Origin: Flavobacterium urumqiense
Lineage (GTDB): Bacteria > Bacteroidota > Bacteroidia > Flavobacteriales > Flavobacteriaceae
DNA: 64,000 bases
Assembly (NCBI RefSeq): GCF_900108015.1
Contig: NZ_FNVP01000003.1
Span: 6,162-70,161 of the forward strand
Reading direction: 5' to 3'
Shown here: in pieces, positions 1 through 8,828 of the stretch
How the letters are laid out: every line of letters starts with the position of its first letter
Numbering within the stretch: the stretch's first letter is position 1
Notes under the pieces: model-generated
The model's input: only the letters and a program-made list of their open reading frames with translations
The model's database searches: none
What the model was told of the DNA's origin: nothing
Made by a program: the position numbers and the translations under genes

Positions 1-1122
1 AATTGTACCACTACTTCAATATCCTTGAGCGGTTCCTCTACAACAACAGGAGGTACATTCTCTTGGCTTGCAAGTAATGGCGGAAACATCGTTTCGGGTG
101 CTACAACTTCTGCACCAACGGTGAACGCAGCGGGTACGTATACCTTAACTGTTACTAATCCAGTGAATGGATGTACTGCTACCGATATAGTTTTGGTAAC
201 TTTAAATAATACACCGCCGAATGTAAGTGCGGGGAATGATGCTCAGATATTATGCGGTACCGTCACAGTACTATTATCAGGATCATCCTCAACAGCAGGT
301 GCAACTTTGTTTTGGGTCGCCAGTAATGGAGGAAACATTGTTTCCGGTGCCACTACAGCTACACCAACCGTAAATGCAGCCGGTACATATACATTAACTA
401 TTACTAATCCAATCAATGGATGTACCGCTTCTGATGTAGTTTTGGTGACAAATCAAATTTGTGCCTTTGAGGGCTGTACTTTAGGATATTGGAAAAATCA
501 TAGTGATAGATGGTGTTCAAGTTATAGTCCTTCCATGTTGTTTGGTGATGTTTTTGTAAATGCACCATCAAACCTTGCTAATCAAACTTTATTGGAGGCT
601 TTAAATTTAGGTGGTGGAGGAATTTATAATTTAGCTCGTCAAGGAGTTGCCGCTTTATTGAATGCTTGTAGTGACGAAGTTGATTTCCCAGCACCTTATT
701 CTGATAATACACAATCTGTAATAAATGCTATTAATGCGGCTTATTTAGCTGGCGGAACAGCACCTGGACAATTAGCAACTCAATTAGATATTCTTAATAA
801 TTCAGGTTGTCCTTTAGGAGGAACCAGAGCTACTAATAAAGGAAGTAATTTGGATGTTAAACCTGTGGGTTTTGATGCCTATCCAGTTCCTTTCAAAGAT
901 GTACTTACTATTAAATACAAATTTGATTATGTGTCCGATGTAAAAATTGAAGTATTTAATTCTCTTGGAACAGCTGTATTATCAAAAACAGATACTAATA
1001 GTTATTTAAACAAAGAAGTTGTCCTAAACCTTAAAATGAATCGAGGGCAAGAACAAGTTTATGTTGTGAAAGTAACTACTAATCAAAGAACATTTACTAA
1101 AAAAGTAATGTCTTCCAAATAA
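1..1122 (+). CDS. Secreted repeat protein with T9SS sorting domain (5' partial)
   Basis: The reading frame is open from base 1, so the gene begins upstream of the window. Two Ig/PKD-like repeats with a period of about 249 bp (83 residues) are visible, sharing GNIVSGATT, NAAGTYTLT and NGCTA. Next comes a cysteine-containing domain starting CTLGYWKNH, a motif seen in other surface proteins. The last 80 or so residues (DAYPVPFKD, NRGQEQVYVVKV, TKKVMSSK) match a type A C-terminal sorting domain for the type IX secretion system. The protein is therefore predicted to be exported and surface-attached or released. A strong hairpin terminator follows. The ligand or function is unknown. Confidence 0.8.
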   Translation, partial: NCTTTSISLSGSSTTTGGTFSWLASNGGNIVSGATTSAPTVNAAGTYTLTVTNPVNGCTATDIVLVTLNNTPPNVSAGNDAQILCGTVTVLLSGSSSTAGATLFWVASNGGNIVSGATTATPTVNAAGTYTLTITNPINGCTASDVVLVTNQICAFEGCTLGYWKNHSDRWCSSYSPSMLFGDVFVNAPSNLANQTLLEALNLGGGGIYNLARQGVAALLNACSDEVDFPAPYSDNTQSVINAINAAYLAGGTAPGQLATQLDILNNSGCPLGGTRATNKGSNLDVKPVGFDAYPVPFKDVLTIKYKFDYVSDVKIEVFNSLGTAVLSKTDTNSYLNKEVVLNLKMNRGQEQVYVVKVTTNQRTFTKKVMSSK

Positions 1123-1144
1123 TTAAAAAAATTAATTTTAACTT

Positions 1145-1176
1145 AAAAGCATCCGTTTTAAGCGGATGCTTTTTTA
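1145..1176. terminator. Bidirectional hairpin terminator
   Basis: An 11-base perfect stem (AAAAGCATCCG / CGGATGCTTTT) with a short loop, A-rich on one side and T-rich on the other. It lies between the convergent T9SS protein and DUF1543 genes and can serve both. Confidence 0.8.
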
Positions 1177-1189
1177 TTGCTGTATTTTA

Positions 1190-1762
1190 TCAATCGGTTA
1201 TTTTATTTAATTTCAAAAACCCAATATGCAATTCATCTTCTTTTAAATCAATTTCAGATTTGGTAATTTTTACGCGATAATGTTCTTTAAATCCCGCAGG
1301 CAAGATATCAAATACCTTGTAAATATTGTCCACATCAATCCCGTATTTGTCGTCGATGTGTGAAGGGGTGCCCTGGAAACCATAATGTTTGTAGAAAGTG
1401 GATTTTTTGGATTTTTTGGAAGCCAATCCCATACTTTTAGCAACAGTTAGGATTTTATAATGGTATTCTTCAAACTCATTTTCTTTATAACCGCCTAAAT
1501 TGATGAAAAATAAATGATCCGAAGTAGAATTTAGAGCGGAACTTTTTGCAATAATTTCAATCGAAAAATTTTCGACTGCGGCAACTTCTCTCCATGCATC
1601 AATATGAATACGTCCTTTGGCTTCGGGCCAAAATTCTTTGATCTGTGGGATCAAATTCTTCAAGGAATTACCAATTCCAAAAAAAATATCATGCTGTTCT
1701 GTAAATCGGCCTTTCGGGATACAGCCTAGCATGACCATGTATAATTTTAGATTCTCTTCCAT
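1190..1762 (-). CDS. DUF1543 domain-containing protein
   Basis: A 190-residue protein whose N-terminus (MVMLGCIPKGRFTEQHDIFF) is the hallmark of the DUF1543 family. The family has an N-terminal and a C-terminal half of unknown biochemical role. No signal peptide or membrane segment is seen, so it is probably cytoplasmic. The ATG at 1762 gives the usual family start. A frameshifted remnant of the C-terminus of a second homologue lies at 57740-57837, so the genome carries or carried at least two copies. Confidence 0.8.
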   Translation of the reverse strand: MEENLKLYMVMLGCIPKGRFTEQHDIFFGIGNSLKNLIPQIKEFWPEAKGRIHIDAWREVAAVENFSIEIIAKSSALNSTSDHLFFINLGGYKENEFEEYHYKILTVAKSMGLASKKSKKSTFYKHYGFQGTPSHIDDKYGIDVDNIYKVFDILPAGFKEHYRVKITKSEIDLKEDELHIGFLKLNKITD

Positions 1763-1845
1763 ATTTCAAAGCTACATTTTTTTTGAAAATAAACTTTGGC
1801 ACAGTTCATGAATCTAATAAAAAAAACCATTAAAATATTTAAATC

Positions 1846-2352
1846 ATGAAAAAGATAATTACCTTATTAGCCATTGCAGGATTACTTACTTTGCAATCTT
1901 GCACTACCTCCGGGAGTTTTGAAAATGATCTAATTCCAGTAGCTAAAAGCGAAGTATTTGAAGTAACTACTTCATTTAATTACACTAATAATTACAGTAG
2001 ATTGATAACCTTAAATCCGCCAATATATTCTTCGGATATTGTTTTAGTATATCGATTGACTGGTATAACACCACAAGGAAGTGATATTTGGAAATTATTA
2101 CCGGAAACGCATTATTTTGCAGATGGAACATTAGATTTTGGTTATGACTATGATTATTCTTCCACTGACGTAAGTGTTTTTATGGTGGGGAATAATTTAC
2201 AAACGGTTTCTACGAATTATAGATTGAATCAGGTTTTGAGGATTGTAATTACTCCAGCTAGTTTTTCTAAAGCGATAGATAAAAATAATATAAACGCAGT
2301 AATGTCTGCTTTGAATGTTGATAAAAACCAAATTCAAAAAATTGATTTGTAG
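1846..2352 (+). CDS. Small putative lipoprotein, function unknown
   Basis: A 168-residue protein with a clear lipoprotein signal: MKK, a hydrophobic stretch, then the lipobox LLTLQSC with Cys at about residue 19. The mature part is rich in Tyr, Ser and Thr and predicted mostly beta. No known domain is recognised. It stands alone, with a strong terminator right after the stop. Similar short lipoproteins are common in Flavobacterium but have no assigned role. Confidence 0.65.
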   Translation: MKKIITLLAIAGLLTLQSCTTSGSFENDLIPVAKSEVFEVTTSFNYTNNYSRLITLNPPIYSSDIVLVYRLTGITPQGSDIWKLLPETHYFADGTLDFGYDYDYSSTDVSVFMVGNNLQTVSTNYRLNQVLRIVITPASFSKAIDKNNINAVMSALNVDKNQIQKIDL

Positions 2353-2366
2353 TTTATACTTTTAAT

Positions 2367-2400
2367 AAAAAAAAGGGAATCTTTCGATTCCCTTTTTTTT
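2367..2400. terminator. Bidirectional hairpin terminator
   Basis: Stem GGGAATC / GATTCCC with a TTTC loop, flanked by eight A on one side and eight T on the other. It serves the lipoprotein gene and possibly the convergent terC-like gene. Confidence 0.85.
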
Positions 2401-2429
2401 GGTTTTTTAATTATTGGATTTTAAAAATT

Positions 2430-3395
2430 TTAGAATTCATCGCTTTCCTCAACAATTTCCTTTTTATTCATTTTCAAGGAGACTACGATTCCTGTTAATA
2501 GCGAAACCGCAATAAAAGCAAGCGAAACCCATTCTGGCAATTCGATAAAATCATGAAGTAACATTTTAAGACCTACAAAACTTAAAATAGCAATAAGGCT
2601 GTATTCTAAATAACTGAATCGTTCCAGCATGTTGGCTAAAAAGAAATACATGGAACGCAAACCTAGTATCGCAAAAATATTAGAGCTAAAAACTAAAAAA
2701 GGATCACTTGTTATTGCTAAAATTGCAGGAACACTATCGAGTGCAAAAACAACATCCATTACTTCAATAACGACTAGTGCTACAAAAAGAGGTGTTGCCG
2801 CAGTAATATGGCGTCTTTTTACAAAGAAATTTTCTTTGTCCATATGATTTGAAACAGCAACAATTTTCTTTAGACTTTTATAAACGAATGATTTTTTAGG
2901 TTCAAATTTTTCGTCCTCATTGTCAAATAGCATTCTAATTGCGGTGTAAATTAAAAATGCACCAAAAATATACGTGGTCCATGCAAATTTATTGATCAAC
3001 AAAACACCAAAATAAATCATGGCACCTCTAAAAATGATGGCTCCCAATATCCCCCAAAACAAAACTCTATGTTGGTATTTTTTTGGTATTTTAAAAGCGG
3101 AGAATATAACGGCGATAACAAATATGTTGTCTACACTGAGTGATAATTCAATCAAATAGCCAGTAATAAATTTTATAGATGCCGTTGCCGGTTTTAATTG
3201 ATCTGGATTTGCAATGAAATCCGTACCGTAAAGCCAGTAAATAACGCCAGAAAACATAAAAGATAGTGCTACCCATACGGCAGTCCATTTTCCGGCTTCC
3301 TTTGAACTGATGATATGTGGTGTTTTATTGAAAACGCCTAAATCGAGTGCAAGAAATAGCAAAATAGCAATTAAGAATAAAATCCAGACAATCAT
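2430..3395 (-). CDS. TerC/Alx family integral membrane protein
   Basis: A 321-residue polytopic membrane protein with about eight or nine hydrophobic segments. It carries the TerC-family signatures LDLGVFN near the N-terminus, LSVDNIFV in the middle and FALDSVPA further on. The Asp residues in these membrane segments are characteristic of the family. TerC/Alx proteins are linked to manganese export and metal or tellurite resistance. The gene is monocistronic, with a -7 box TATCTTTG at 3430-3423. The exact substrate cannot be told from sequence. Confidence 0.88.
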   Translation of the reverse strand: MIVWILFLIAILLFLALDLGVFNKTPHIISSKEAGKWTAVWVALSFMFSGVIYWLYGTDFIANPDQLKPATASIKFITGYLIELSLSVDNIFVIAVIFSAFKIPKKYQHRVLFWGILGAIIFRGAMIYFGVLLINKFAWTTYIFGAFLIYTAIRMLFDNEDEKFEPKKSFVYKSLKKIVAVSNHMDKENFFVKRRHITAATPLFVALVVIEVMDVVFALDSVPAILAITSDPFLVFSSNIFAILGLRSMYFFLANMLERFSYLEYSLIAILSFVGLKMLLHDFIELPEWVSLAFIAVSLLTGIVVSLKMNKKEIVEESDEF

Positions 3396-3422
3396 AAATT
3401 AAGTTATTTATTATAGGTTGAA

Positions 3423-3430
3423 CAAAGATA
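3423..3430 (-). promoter_or_regulatory. Flavobacterial -7 box upstream of terC-like gene
   Basis: TATCTTTG on the minus strand, 28 bases upstream of the start codon. It matches the Bacteroidota -7 consensus TAnnTTTG. A convincing -33 TTG was not located. Confidence 0.5.
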
Positions 3431-3494
3431 CTTTTTGATTTCTAAGTTCGAACCTTATTTGGAATAAAGTTGTGAATACAATATTATCTAGTTC

Positions 3495-3530
3495 TAAAAA
3501 AAAAGTGCCTTCATCACGAAGGCACTTTTA
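3495..3530 (-). terminator. Terminator after GSII glutamine synthetase
   Basis: Stem GTGCCTTC / GAAGGCAC (3505-3512 with 3518-3525), followed on the minus strand by a run of T. It lies 32 bases past the stop of the glutamine synthetase gene. Confidence 0.8.
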
Positions 3531-3561
3531 AAGTATAAACAAATCAATTGTATATAGAATT

Positions 3562-4596
3562 TTATGCTAAAACAGAATCTTCAATTAAAACTGAGTTTAC
3601 AGTTTTTACAATTCTGGCAGCAATTTTGTATGGATCACCATTAGAAGCTGGTCTTCTGTCTTCTAACCATCCTTTCCATCCTTTTTGAACGGTAATTAAT
3701 GGGATTCTGATTGAAGCTCCTCTGTCTGAAATACCGTAAGAGAAATCATGGATAGAAGCAGTTTCATGCTTACCAGTTAAACGTTGATCATTATAAGCTC
3801 CGTATACCGCAATGTGTTCTGCAGTTACAGGTCTGAATGCCTCGCATATTTTTTCGTAAATTTCTTGAGAACCACATGTTCTTAATACTTCGTTAGAAAA
3901 GTTAGCATGCATTCCAGATCCATTCCAATCAGTATCTCCTAATGGTTTTGGATGGTAATCAATATAATAACCATATTTTTCAGTCAAACGATCCAGTAAA
4001 TATCTGGCAATCCATATTTCGTCACCTGCTTTTTTAGCGCCTTGTGCGAATAATTGAAATTCCCATTGTCCACAAGCAACTTCTTGGTTAATTCCTTCAA
4101 AGTTAATTCCTGCAGCAATACATAAATCGGCATGTTCTTCCACTAAACTTCTACCGTGTGTGTTTTTACCACCTACTGAACAGTAGTACATCCCTTGTGG
4201 AGCAGGGTAACCACCTATTGGAAATCCTAAAGGCAATAAAGTTTTAGTATCCATAATGAAATATTCTTGTTCAAAACCAAACCAGAAATCACCATCATCA
4301 TCAATGGTAGCTCTTCCATTAGAAGCGTGTGCGGTACCGTCAGCATTCATAACTTCAGTCATGACTAGGTAGCCATTGATACGAGTTGGGTCAGGGTAAA
4401 TAGCAACAGGGATCAAAAGACAATCAGACGAACCACCTTCTGCTTGTTTTGTTGAGGAACCGTCAAAAGACCAGTTACCTATTTCTTCTATTGTTCCTTT
4501 AAAATTTTCGTGTTCTTCAACTTTGGTTTTACTTCTTAAGTTTTGAGTTGGTTCATATCCGTCTAACCAAATGTACTCTAATTTTATTTTAGCCAT
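3562..4596 (-). CDS. Glutamine synthetase, type II (eukaryote-like, short form)
   Basis: A 344-residue enzyme making glutamine from glutamate, ammonia and ATP in the cytoplasm. The length and motifs fit GSII: a beta-grasp N-terminus with FDGSSTKQAEGGSSDC, the metal-binding EQEYF at residues 109-113, NGSGMH for ATP/glutamate and the late DRGASIRIP. The frame is open 13 codons further upstream, but MAKIKLEYIW at 4596 is the conserved family start and lies just behind a -7 box. It is transcribed divergently from the GSIII gene, so nitrogen assimilation is duplicated here with two unrelated-size enzymes. Confidence 0.93.
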   Translation of the reverse strand: MAKIKLEYIWLDGYEPTQNLRSKTKVEEHENFKGTIEEIGNWSFDGSSTKQAEGGSSDCLLIPVAIYPDPTRINGYLVMTEVMNADGTAHASNGRATIDDDGDFWFGFEQEYFIMDTKTLLPLGFPIGGYPAPQGMYYCSVGGKNTHGRSLVEEHADLCIAAGINFEGINQEVACGQWEFQLFAQGAKKAGDEIWIARYLLDRLTEKYGYYIDYHPKPLGDTDWNGSGMHANFSNEVLRTCGSQEIYEKICEAFRPVTAEHIAVYGAYNDQRLTGKHETASIHDFSYGISDRGASIRIPLITVQKGWKGWLEDRRPASNGDPYKIAARIVKTVNSVLIEDSVLA

Positions 4597-4632
4597 AATA
4601 GTATAAATTATTTCGTTTTCCTTATTTGTTTG

Positions 4633-4640
4633 CAAATATA
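4633..4640 (-). promoter_or_regulatory. -7 box of GSII gene
   Basis: TATATTTG on the minus strand, 37 bases before the chosen ATG at 4596. It falls inside the longer open frame, which supports the downstream start. Confidence 0.5.
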
Positions 4641-4808
4641 AAATAAATTAGTTAGTAGTAAAAATTAGGGGGTATTTTTCATTATAGTATGTGTTATTTT
4701 TCACATAAGTGTATTTTATCGGGGGTAAAAATTCAAAATGATAATTTTAAATAGCGATAAAAACTAATTTCACAATTACAATGGAGGGAATTTTCATTTA
4801 ATATTGAT

Positions 4809-4816
4809 TATATTTG
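4809..4816 (+). promoter_or_regulatory. -7 box of GSIII gene
   Basis: TATATTTG about 44 bases upstream of the GSIII start. It forms the plus-strand half of the divergent promoter region 4597-4859 shared with the GSII gene. Confidence 0.5.
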
Positions 4817-4859
4817 TCTCTTATATTAAATCTATTATAATTAATTTAAAATTGTAAAC

Positions 4860-7049
4860 ATGTCAACATTACGTTTTCAAGCTTTGAGAGAAGCATCGAA
4901 CAGAAAACCTGTTCATTTTGAAGAAACTGATAGAAAATCAACTCTTTTTGGTTCTAATGTTTTTAATGATAAAGCAATGAAGCAATTTCTAACTTCAGAT
5001 GCTTTCAAAGGAGTGCAAGGTGCTGTTCAGTATGGAACTAAAATAGATAGAAAATTAGCAGATTATATCGCAATGGGGATGAAAGAGTGGGCCTTGTCTA
5101 AAGGTGTAACTCATTATACACACTGGTTTCAGCCACTTACAGGAACAACCGCTGAAAAACATGATGCTTTCTTTGAAACATCTTATGACGGTAGCGATCC
5201 GGTAGAAAAATTTGGTGGCGCGCAATTAGTTCAACAAGAACCAGATGCCTCTAGTTTTCCAAATGGTGGAATCAGAAATACATTTGAAGCAAGAGGGTAT
5301 ACCGCTTGGGATCCAACATCTCCGGCATTCATATATGGAACTACTTTATGTATTCCAACCGTTTTTATCTCGTATACAGGAGAAGCATTAGATAACAAAA
5401 TTCCATTATTAAGAGCATTATCTGCAATGGATACCGCGGCAACTGAAGTGTGTAAATATTTTGACAAAAATGTTAAGAAAGTAACGGCAACTTTAGGATG
5501 GGAACAAGAATATTTCTTAATCGATAAATCATTAGCGGACTCTCGTCCTGATCTTACCATGACAGGAAGAACTTTGCTGGGACATACCTCTGCAAAAGGA
5601 CAACAATTAGATGACCATTATTTTGGGTCTATTCCAACTCGTGCTTTAACATACATGAGAGATTTAGAGCAAGAATGCATGTTACTGGGAATTCCGGTAA
5701 AAACGCGTCATAATGAAGTAGCTCCAAATCAATTTGAGTTGGCACCTATTTTTGAAGAAACAAATTTAGCAGTAGATCACAACTGCTTATTGATGGACGT
5801 GATGCAAAAAGTGGGGGAACGTCATGATTTGAAAGTATTGTTCCATGAAAAACCTTTCAAAGGAGTAAATGGTTCAGGAAAGCACAACAACTGGTCATTG
5901 GCAACTGATACTGGAGTTAACTTGTTAAGTCCAAGCAAAACGCCAATGAGTAATTTGCAATTTTTAACTTTCTTTATTAATACTATTAAAGCGGTTAACG
6001 ATTATGAAGCGTTGCTCAGAGGTGCAATTGCAACTGCAAGTAATGATCATAGATTAGGAGCTAACGAAGCGCCACCAGCAATTATCTCTGTGTTTATTGG
6101 AGAGCAATTGACTAAAGTATTGGCTGAATTAGAAGGTGTAACTGCGGGAAAATTATCTCCGGAAGAAAAAACCGATTTAAAATTAAACGTAGTCGGAAAA
6201 ATTCCAGATGTTCTTTTAGATAATACAGATAGAAACAGAACTTCACCATTTGCTTTTACAGGAAATAAATTTGAATTCAGAGCGGTAGGTTCTTCTGCTA
6301 ACTGTTCCAATTCAATGACTACGTTGAATACTATTGTTGCAAAACAATTGAAAGATTTCAAAATTGAAGTGGATGCATTAATTGAATCTAAAGACATGAA
6401 GAAAGATGATGCCATCTTCAATGTGCTGAGAGAATATATTAAAGTTTCTAAAAATATCCTTTTCGAAGGAGACGGTTACAGTGAAGCATGGGAAATTGAA
6501 GCAGGAAAAAGAGGATTAAGTAACTTCAAAACAACTCCTGAAGCATTAAAAGCCAGAGCTTCTAAACAAGCATTAGATTTGTTTTCTGAAATGGGTATCA
6601 TGAACCACATTGAAGTTCAAGCACGTTACGAAATTGAATTGGAAGAGTATACTAAGAAAATTCAAATTGAAGGTAGAGTTTTAGGTGATATTTCTAAAAA
6701 TCATGTTATTCCTACCGCTATTCGTTATCAAAATACTTTGATTGAAAACGTTAAAGGATTGAAAGATATTTTTGGTGCTGAATTTGAATCAATTGCAAAA
6801 GAGCAAATTTTTTTAATCAAAGAAATTTCCGGACATATTGCAGGAATCAATTCTAAAGTGGAAGAAATGACCAACGAAAGAAAGAAAGCAAACGTTCTTA
6901 CTGATGCACAAGAAATGGCAGAAGCCTATTGTAATGCAGTAAAACCTTATTTTGAAGTAATACGTGAGCACTGCGATAAACTAGAATTATTAGTTGATAA
7001 CGAACTTTGGACCTTAACTAAATACAGAGAATTGTTGTTTACAAAATAA
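4860..7049 (+). CDS. glnN: Glutamine synthetase type III (GlnN)
   Basis: A 729-residue cytoplasmic glutamine synthetase of the long GSIII class, typical of Bacteroidota and cyanobacteria. The N-terminal GSIII extension includes GVTHYTHWFQPLTG. The metal site WEQEYF has Glu215 and Glu217. It is followed by KTRHNEVAPNQFE, GSGKHNNWS and FRAVGSSANC. The C-terminal region of about 150 residues is predicted helical. It is divergent from the GSII gene across 263 bases and ends in a good hairpin terminator. The usual dodecameric assembly is known for the family and is not seen from sequence. Confidence 0.95.
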   Translation: MSTLRFQALREASNRKPVHFEETDRKSTLFGSNVFNDKAMKQFLTSDAFKGVQGAVQYGTKIDRKLADYIAMGMKEWALSKGVTHYTHWFQPLTGTTAEKHDAFFETSYDGSDPVEKFGGAQLVQQEPDASSFPNGGIRNTFEARGYTAWDPTSPAFIYGTTLCIPTVFISYTGEALDNKIPLLRALSAMDTAATEVCKYFDKNVKKVTATLGWEQEYFLIDKSLADSRPDLTMTGRTLLGHTSAKGQQLDDHYFGSIPTRALTYMRDLEQECMLLGIPVKTRHNEVAPNQFELAPIFEETNLAVDHNCLLMDVMQKVGERHDLKVLFHEKPFKGVNGSGKHNNWSLATDTGVNLLSPSKTPMSNLQFLTFFINTIKAVNDYEALLRGAIATASNDHRLGANEAPPAIISVFIGEQLTKVLAELEGVTAGKLSPEEKTDLKLNVVGKIPDVLLDNTDRNRTSPFAFTGNKFEFRAVGSSANCSNSMTTLNTIVAKQLKDFKIEVDALIESKDMKKDDAIFNVLREYIKVSKNILFEGDGYSEAWEIEAGKRGLSNFKTTPEALKARASKQALDLFSEMGIMNHIEVQARYEIELEEYTKKIQIEGRVLGDISKNHVIPTAIRYQNTLIENVKGLKDIFGAEFESIAKEQIFLIKEISGHIAGINSKVEEMTNERKKANVLTDAQEMAEAYCNAVKPYFEVIREHCDKLELLVDNELWTLTKYRELLFTK

Positions 7050-7072
7050 CAATAAAATAGCTAAAATTTTAC

Positions 7073-7107
7073 ACCCGATAGCTTTAGAAACTTATCGGGT
7101 TTTTTTT
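7073..7107 (+). terminator. Terminator after glnN
   Basis: Stem ACCCGATA / TATCGGGT (7073-7080 with 7093-7100) followed by seven T, 24 bases after the glnN stop. Confidence 0.85.
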
Positions 7108-7154
7108 AAGTAAGACATTTTTTTTGCGTTGTTTCACAATAAATTATAGCTTTT

Positions 7155-7487
7155 GTGAAAAAATTTATTTTTTGTAATCTTAGCGATAGATTACTAGAAG
7201 AATCTGAACCTGAGATGTTAAAGTTGCTTTCTGTTTTGATAAAGAATAAAAGTTTAGTAATCAAAATTCAAGGTCATATTTATTTTACAATAGAGAAAGT
7301 TAAATATGATGTTTCTGCTGCTCTAGCTAAAAAAGGTTACAATATTTTAGTTCAAAATGGAATTGAAAAAGAACGGCTTTCTTATAAAGGATTGTGCAGC
7401 TTCAGGCCAATATATCCGTTACCCGAAAAAAATGAAGCAGAACGAATTGCAAACAGAAGAGTAGAGATTTTCATTGTCAAAAAATAG
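7155..7487 (+). CDS. Orphan, degenerate OmpA-like domain protein
   Basis: A 110-residue product starting at GTG, with a stop codon 15 bases upstream in frame. It resembles only the C-terminal OmpA/MotB peptidoglycan-binding fold: VIKIQGH, GIEKERLSYKG and the closing NEAERIANRRVEIF. There is no signal peptide, no barrel and no lipobox. The GHTD segment that carries the peptidoglycan-binding Asp reads GHIY, and the matching Arg helix is not conserved. It could be a decayed fragment of a larger outer-membrane protein gene or a repurposed cytoplasmic domain. Expression is uncertain. Confidence 0.5.
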   Translation: MKKFIFCNLSDRLLEESEPEMLKLLSVLIKNKSLVIKIQGHIYFTIEKVKYDVSAALAKKGYNILVQNGIEKERLSYKGLCSFRPIYPLPEKNEAERIANRRVEIFIVKK

Positions 7488-7533
7488 TGTAATAAATCCT
7501 AATTCCTAATTCTGAAATCCTAAATCAAATTAG

Positions 7534-7541
7534 TATCTTTG
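7534..7541 (+). promoter_or_regulatory. -7 box of purM
   Basis: TATCTTTG followed by GCCCC, 46 bases upstream of the purM start. It is a near-perfect match to the Flavobacterium -7 element. Confidence 0.55.
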
Positions 7542-7586
7542 CCCCACAAACCCGTTGCTTAAAAGCAGCTTACACAACTAGAATAC

Positions 7587-8765
7587 ATGAGTTCAGATAC
7601 TTCAAAAAGATATGCACAACGTGGTGTTTCGGCATCCAAAGAAGATGTTCATATCGCCATAAAAAATATTGATAAAGGATTGTTTCCTCAAGCATTTTGC
7701 AAAATTGTTCCTGATTATTTAACCCAAGACGAAGATTATTGTTTGATAATGCATGCCGATGGAGCAGGGACTAAATCCTCTCTGGCCTATATGTATTGGA
7801 AAGAAACAGGCGATATTTCAGTATGGAAAGGTATTGCTCAAGATGCTTTGATCATGAATATTGACGATTTATTATGTGTAGGAGCAACCGATAATATTAT
7901 GCTTTCCTCCACCATTGGGAGAAATAAAAACCTGATTCCGGGCGAAGTTTTATCAGCTATCATCAATGGGACCGAAGAATTAATTAAAGAACTGGATTCT
8001 TTTGGCGTTACCATACATTCTACTGGCGGGGAAACTGCTGATGTGGGCGATATTGTGCGTACCATAATTGTAGATTCTACCGTTACGGCTCGTATGAAAC
8101 GTTCTGATGTAATTGATAATGCTAATATAAAAGCTGGGGATGTAATTGTGGGAATGGCTTCTTTTGGTCAGGCTACTTACGAAAAAAGCTATAATGGCGG
8201 AATGGGAAGCAACGGATTAACATCAGCGCGTCATGATGTTTTCGGGAAATATTTGGCAACCAAATATCCAGAGAGTTTTGATGCAGCAGTTCCCGAAGAA
8301 TTAATTTATTCCGGTCAGGTAAAATTGACTGATGCAGTTGAAAATTCACCAATCAACGCTGGACAATTAGTGCTTTCGCCAACCAGAACCTATGCGCCAA
8401 TTATTAAGAAAATTGTAGATAAATATTCGTCTGATGAGATACACGGTATGGTGCATTGCAGCGGAGGTGCACAAACTAAGATTTTACATTTTGTAAAAAA
8501 CTTACATATCATAAAAGATAATTTATTTCCTGTACCGCCACTTTTTCAATTGATACAAGAGCAGTCAAAAACAGATTGGAAAGAAATGTACCAGGTTTTC
8601 AATTGCGGACATCGTATGGAAGTTTATGTTCCGGAAGCTATCGCTCAAGATATTATTGCGATTTCAAAATCGTTTAATGTTGATGCCCAAATCGTGGGTA
8701 GAGTAGTAGCAGCCGATACTAAAAGACTGACTATTACTAGCGAATACGGAACTTTCGAATATTAA
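7587..8765 (+). CDS. purM: Phosphoribosylformylglycinamidine cyclo-ligase (AIR synthase)
   Basis: A 392-residue cytoplasmic enzyme of purine biosynthesis that closes FGAM to AIR using ATP. AIR-synthase motifs are clear: RYAQRGVSASKEDV at the N-terminus, HADGAGTKSS for substrate/ATP, DLLCVGATDN and STGGETADVGD. The C-terminal PurM-like domain includes HCSGGAQTKI. The length, near 390, is that of the Bacteroidota form and longer than the roughly 345 of E. coli. It stands alone behind its own -7 box, with a small conserved protein 63 bases downstream. Confidence 0.92.
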   Translation: MSSDTSKRYAQRGVSASKEDVHIAIKNIDKGLFPQAFCKIVPDYLTQDEDYCLIMHADGAGTKSSLAYMYWKETGDISVWKGIAQDALIMNIDDLLCVGATDNIMLSSTIGRNKNLIPGEVLSAIINGTEELIKELDSFGVTIHSTGGETADVGDIVRTIIVDSTVTARMKRSDVIDNANIKAGDVIVGMASFGQATYEKSYNGGMGSNGLTSARHDVFGKYLATKYPESFDAAVPEELIYSGQVKLTDAVENSPINAGQLVLSPTRTYAPIIKKIVDKYSSDEIHGMVHCSGGAQTKILHFVKNLHIIKDNLFPVPPLFQLIQEQSKTDWKEMYQVFNCGHRMEVYVPEAIAQDIIAISKSFNVDAQIVGRVVAADTKRLTITSEYGTFEY

Positions 8766-8785
8766 AAAGTAGTAATTGACACGAG

Positions 8786-8817
8786 TTTTTCAATCTTTTA
8801 ATTTTTCAATCTTTTAA
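8786..8817 (+). repeat. Tandem 16-bp repeat, two copies
   Basis: TTTTTCAATCTTTTAA occurs twice back to back (8786-8801 and 8802-8817), directly before the next gene. A looser version of the same string lies upstream of trmL at about 32330-32360. Its function is unknown; it may just be slippage in AT-rich spacer. Confidence 0.7.
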
Positions 8818-8828
8818 TTTTTTTTAAA

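Noticed and set aside
1617..1811. Open frame on the plus strand over the start of the DUF1543 gene
   Set aside because: It is antisense to a clearly conserved protein and has no family features.
5231..5560. Long minus-strand open frames inside glnN (also 6047-6421)
   Set aside because: They are shadows of the GSIII coding sequence, with no recognisable product.
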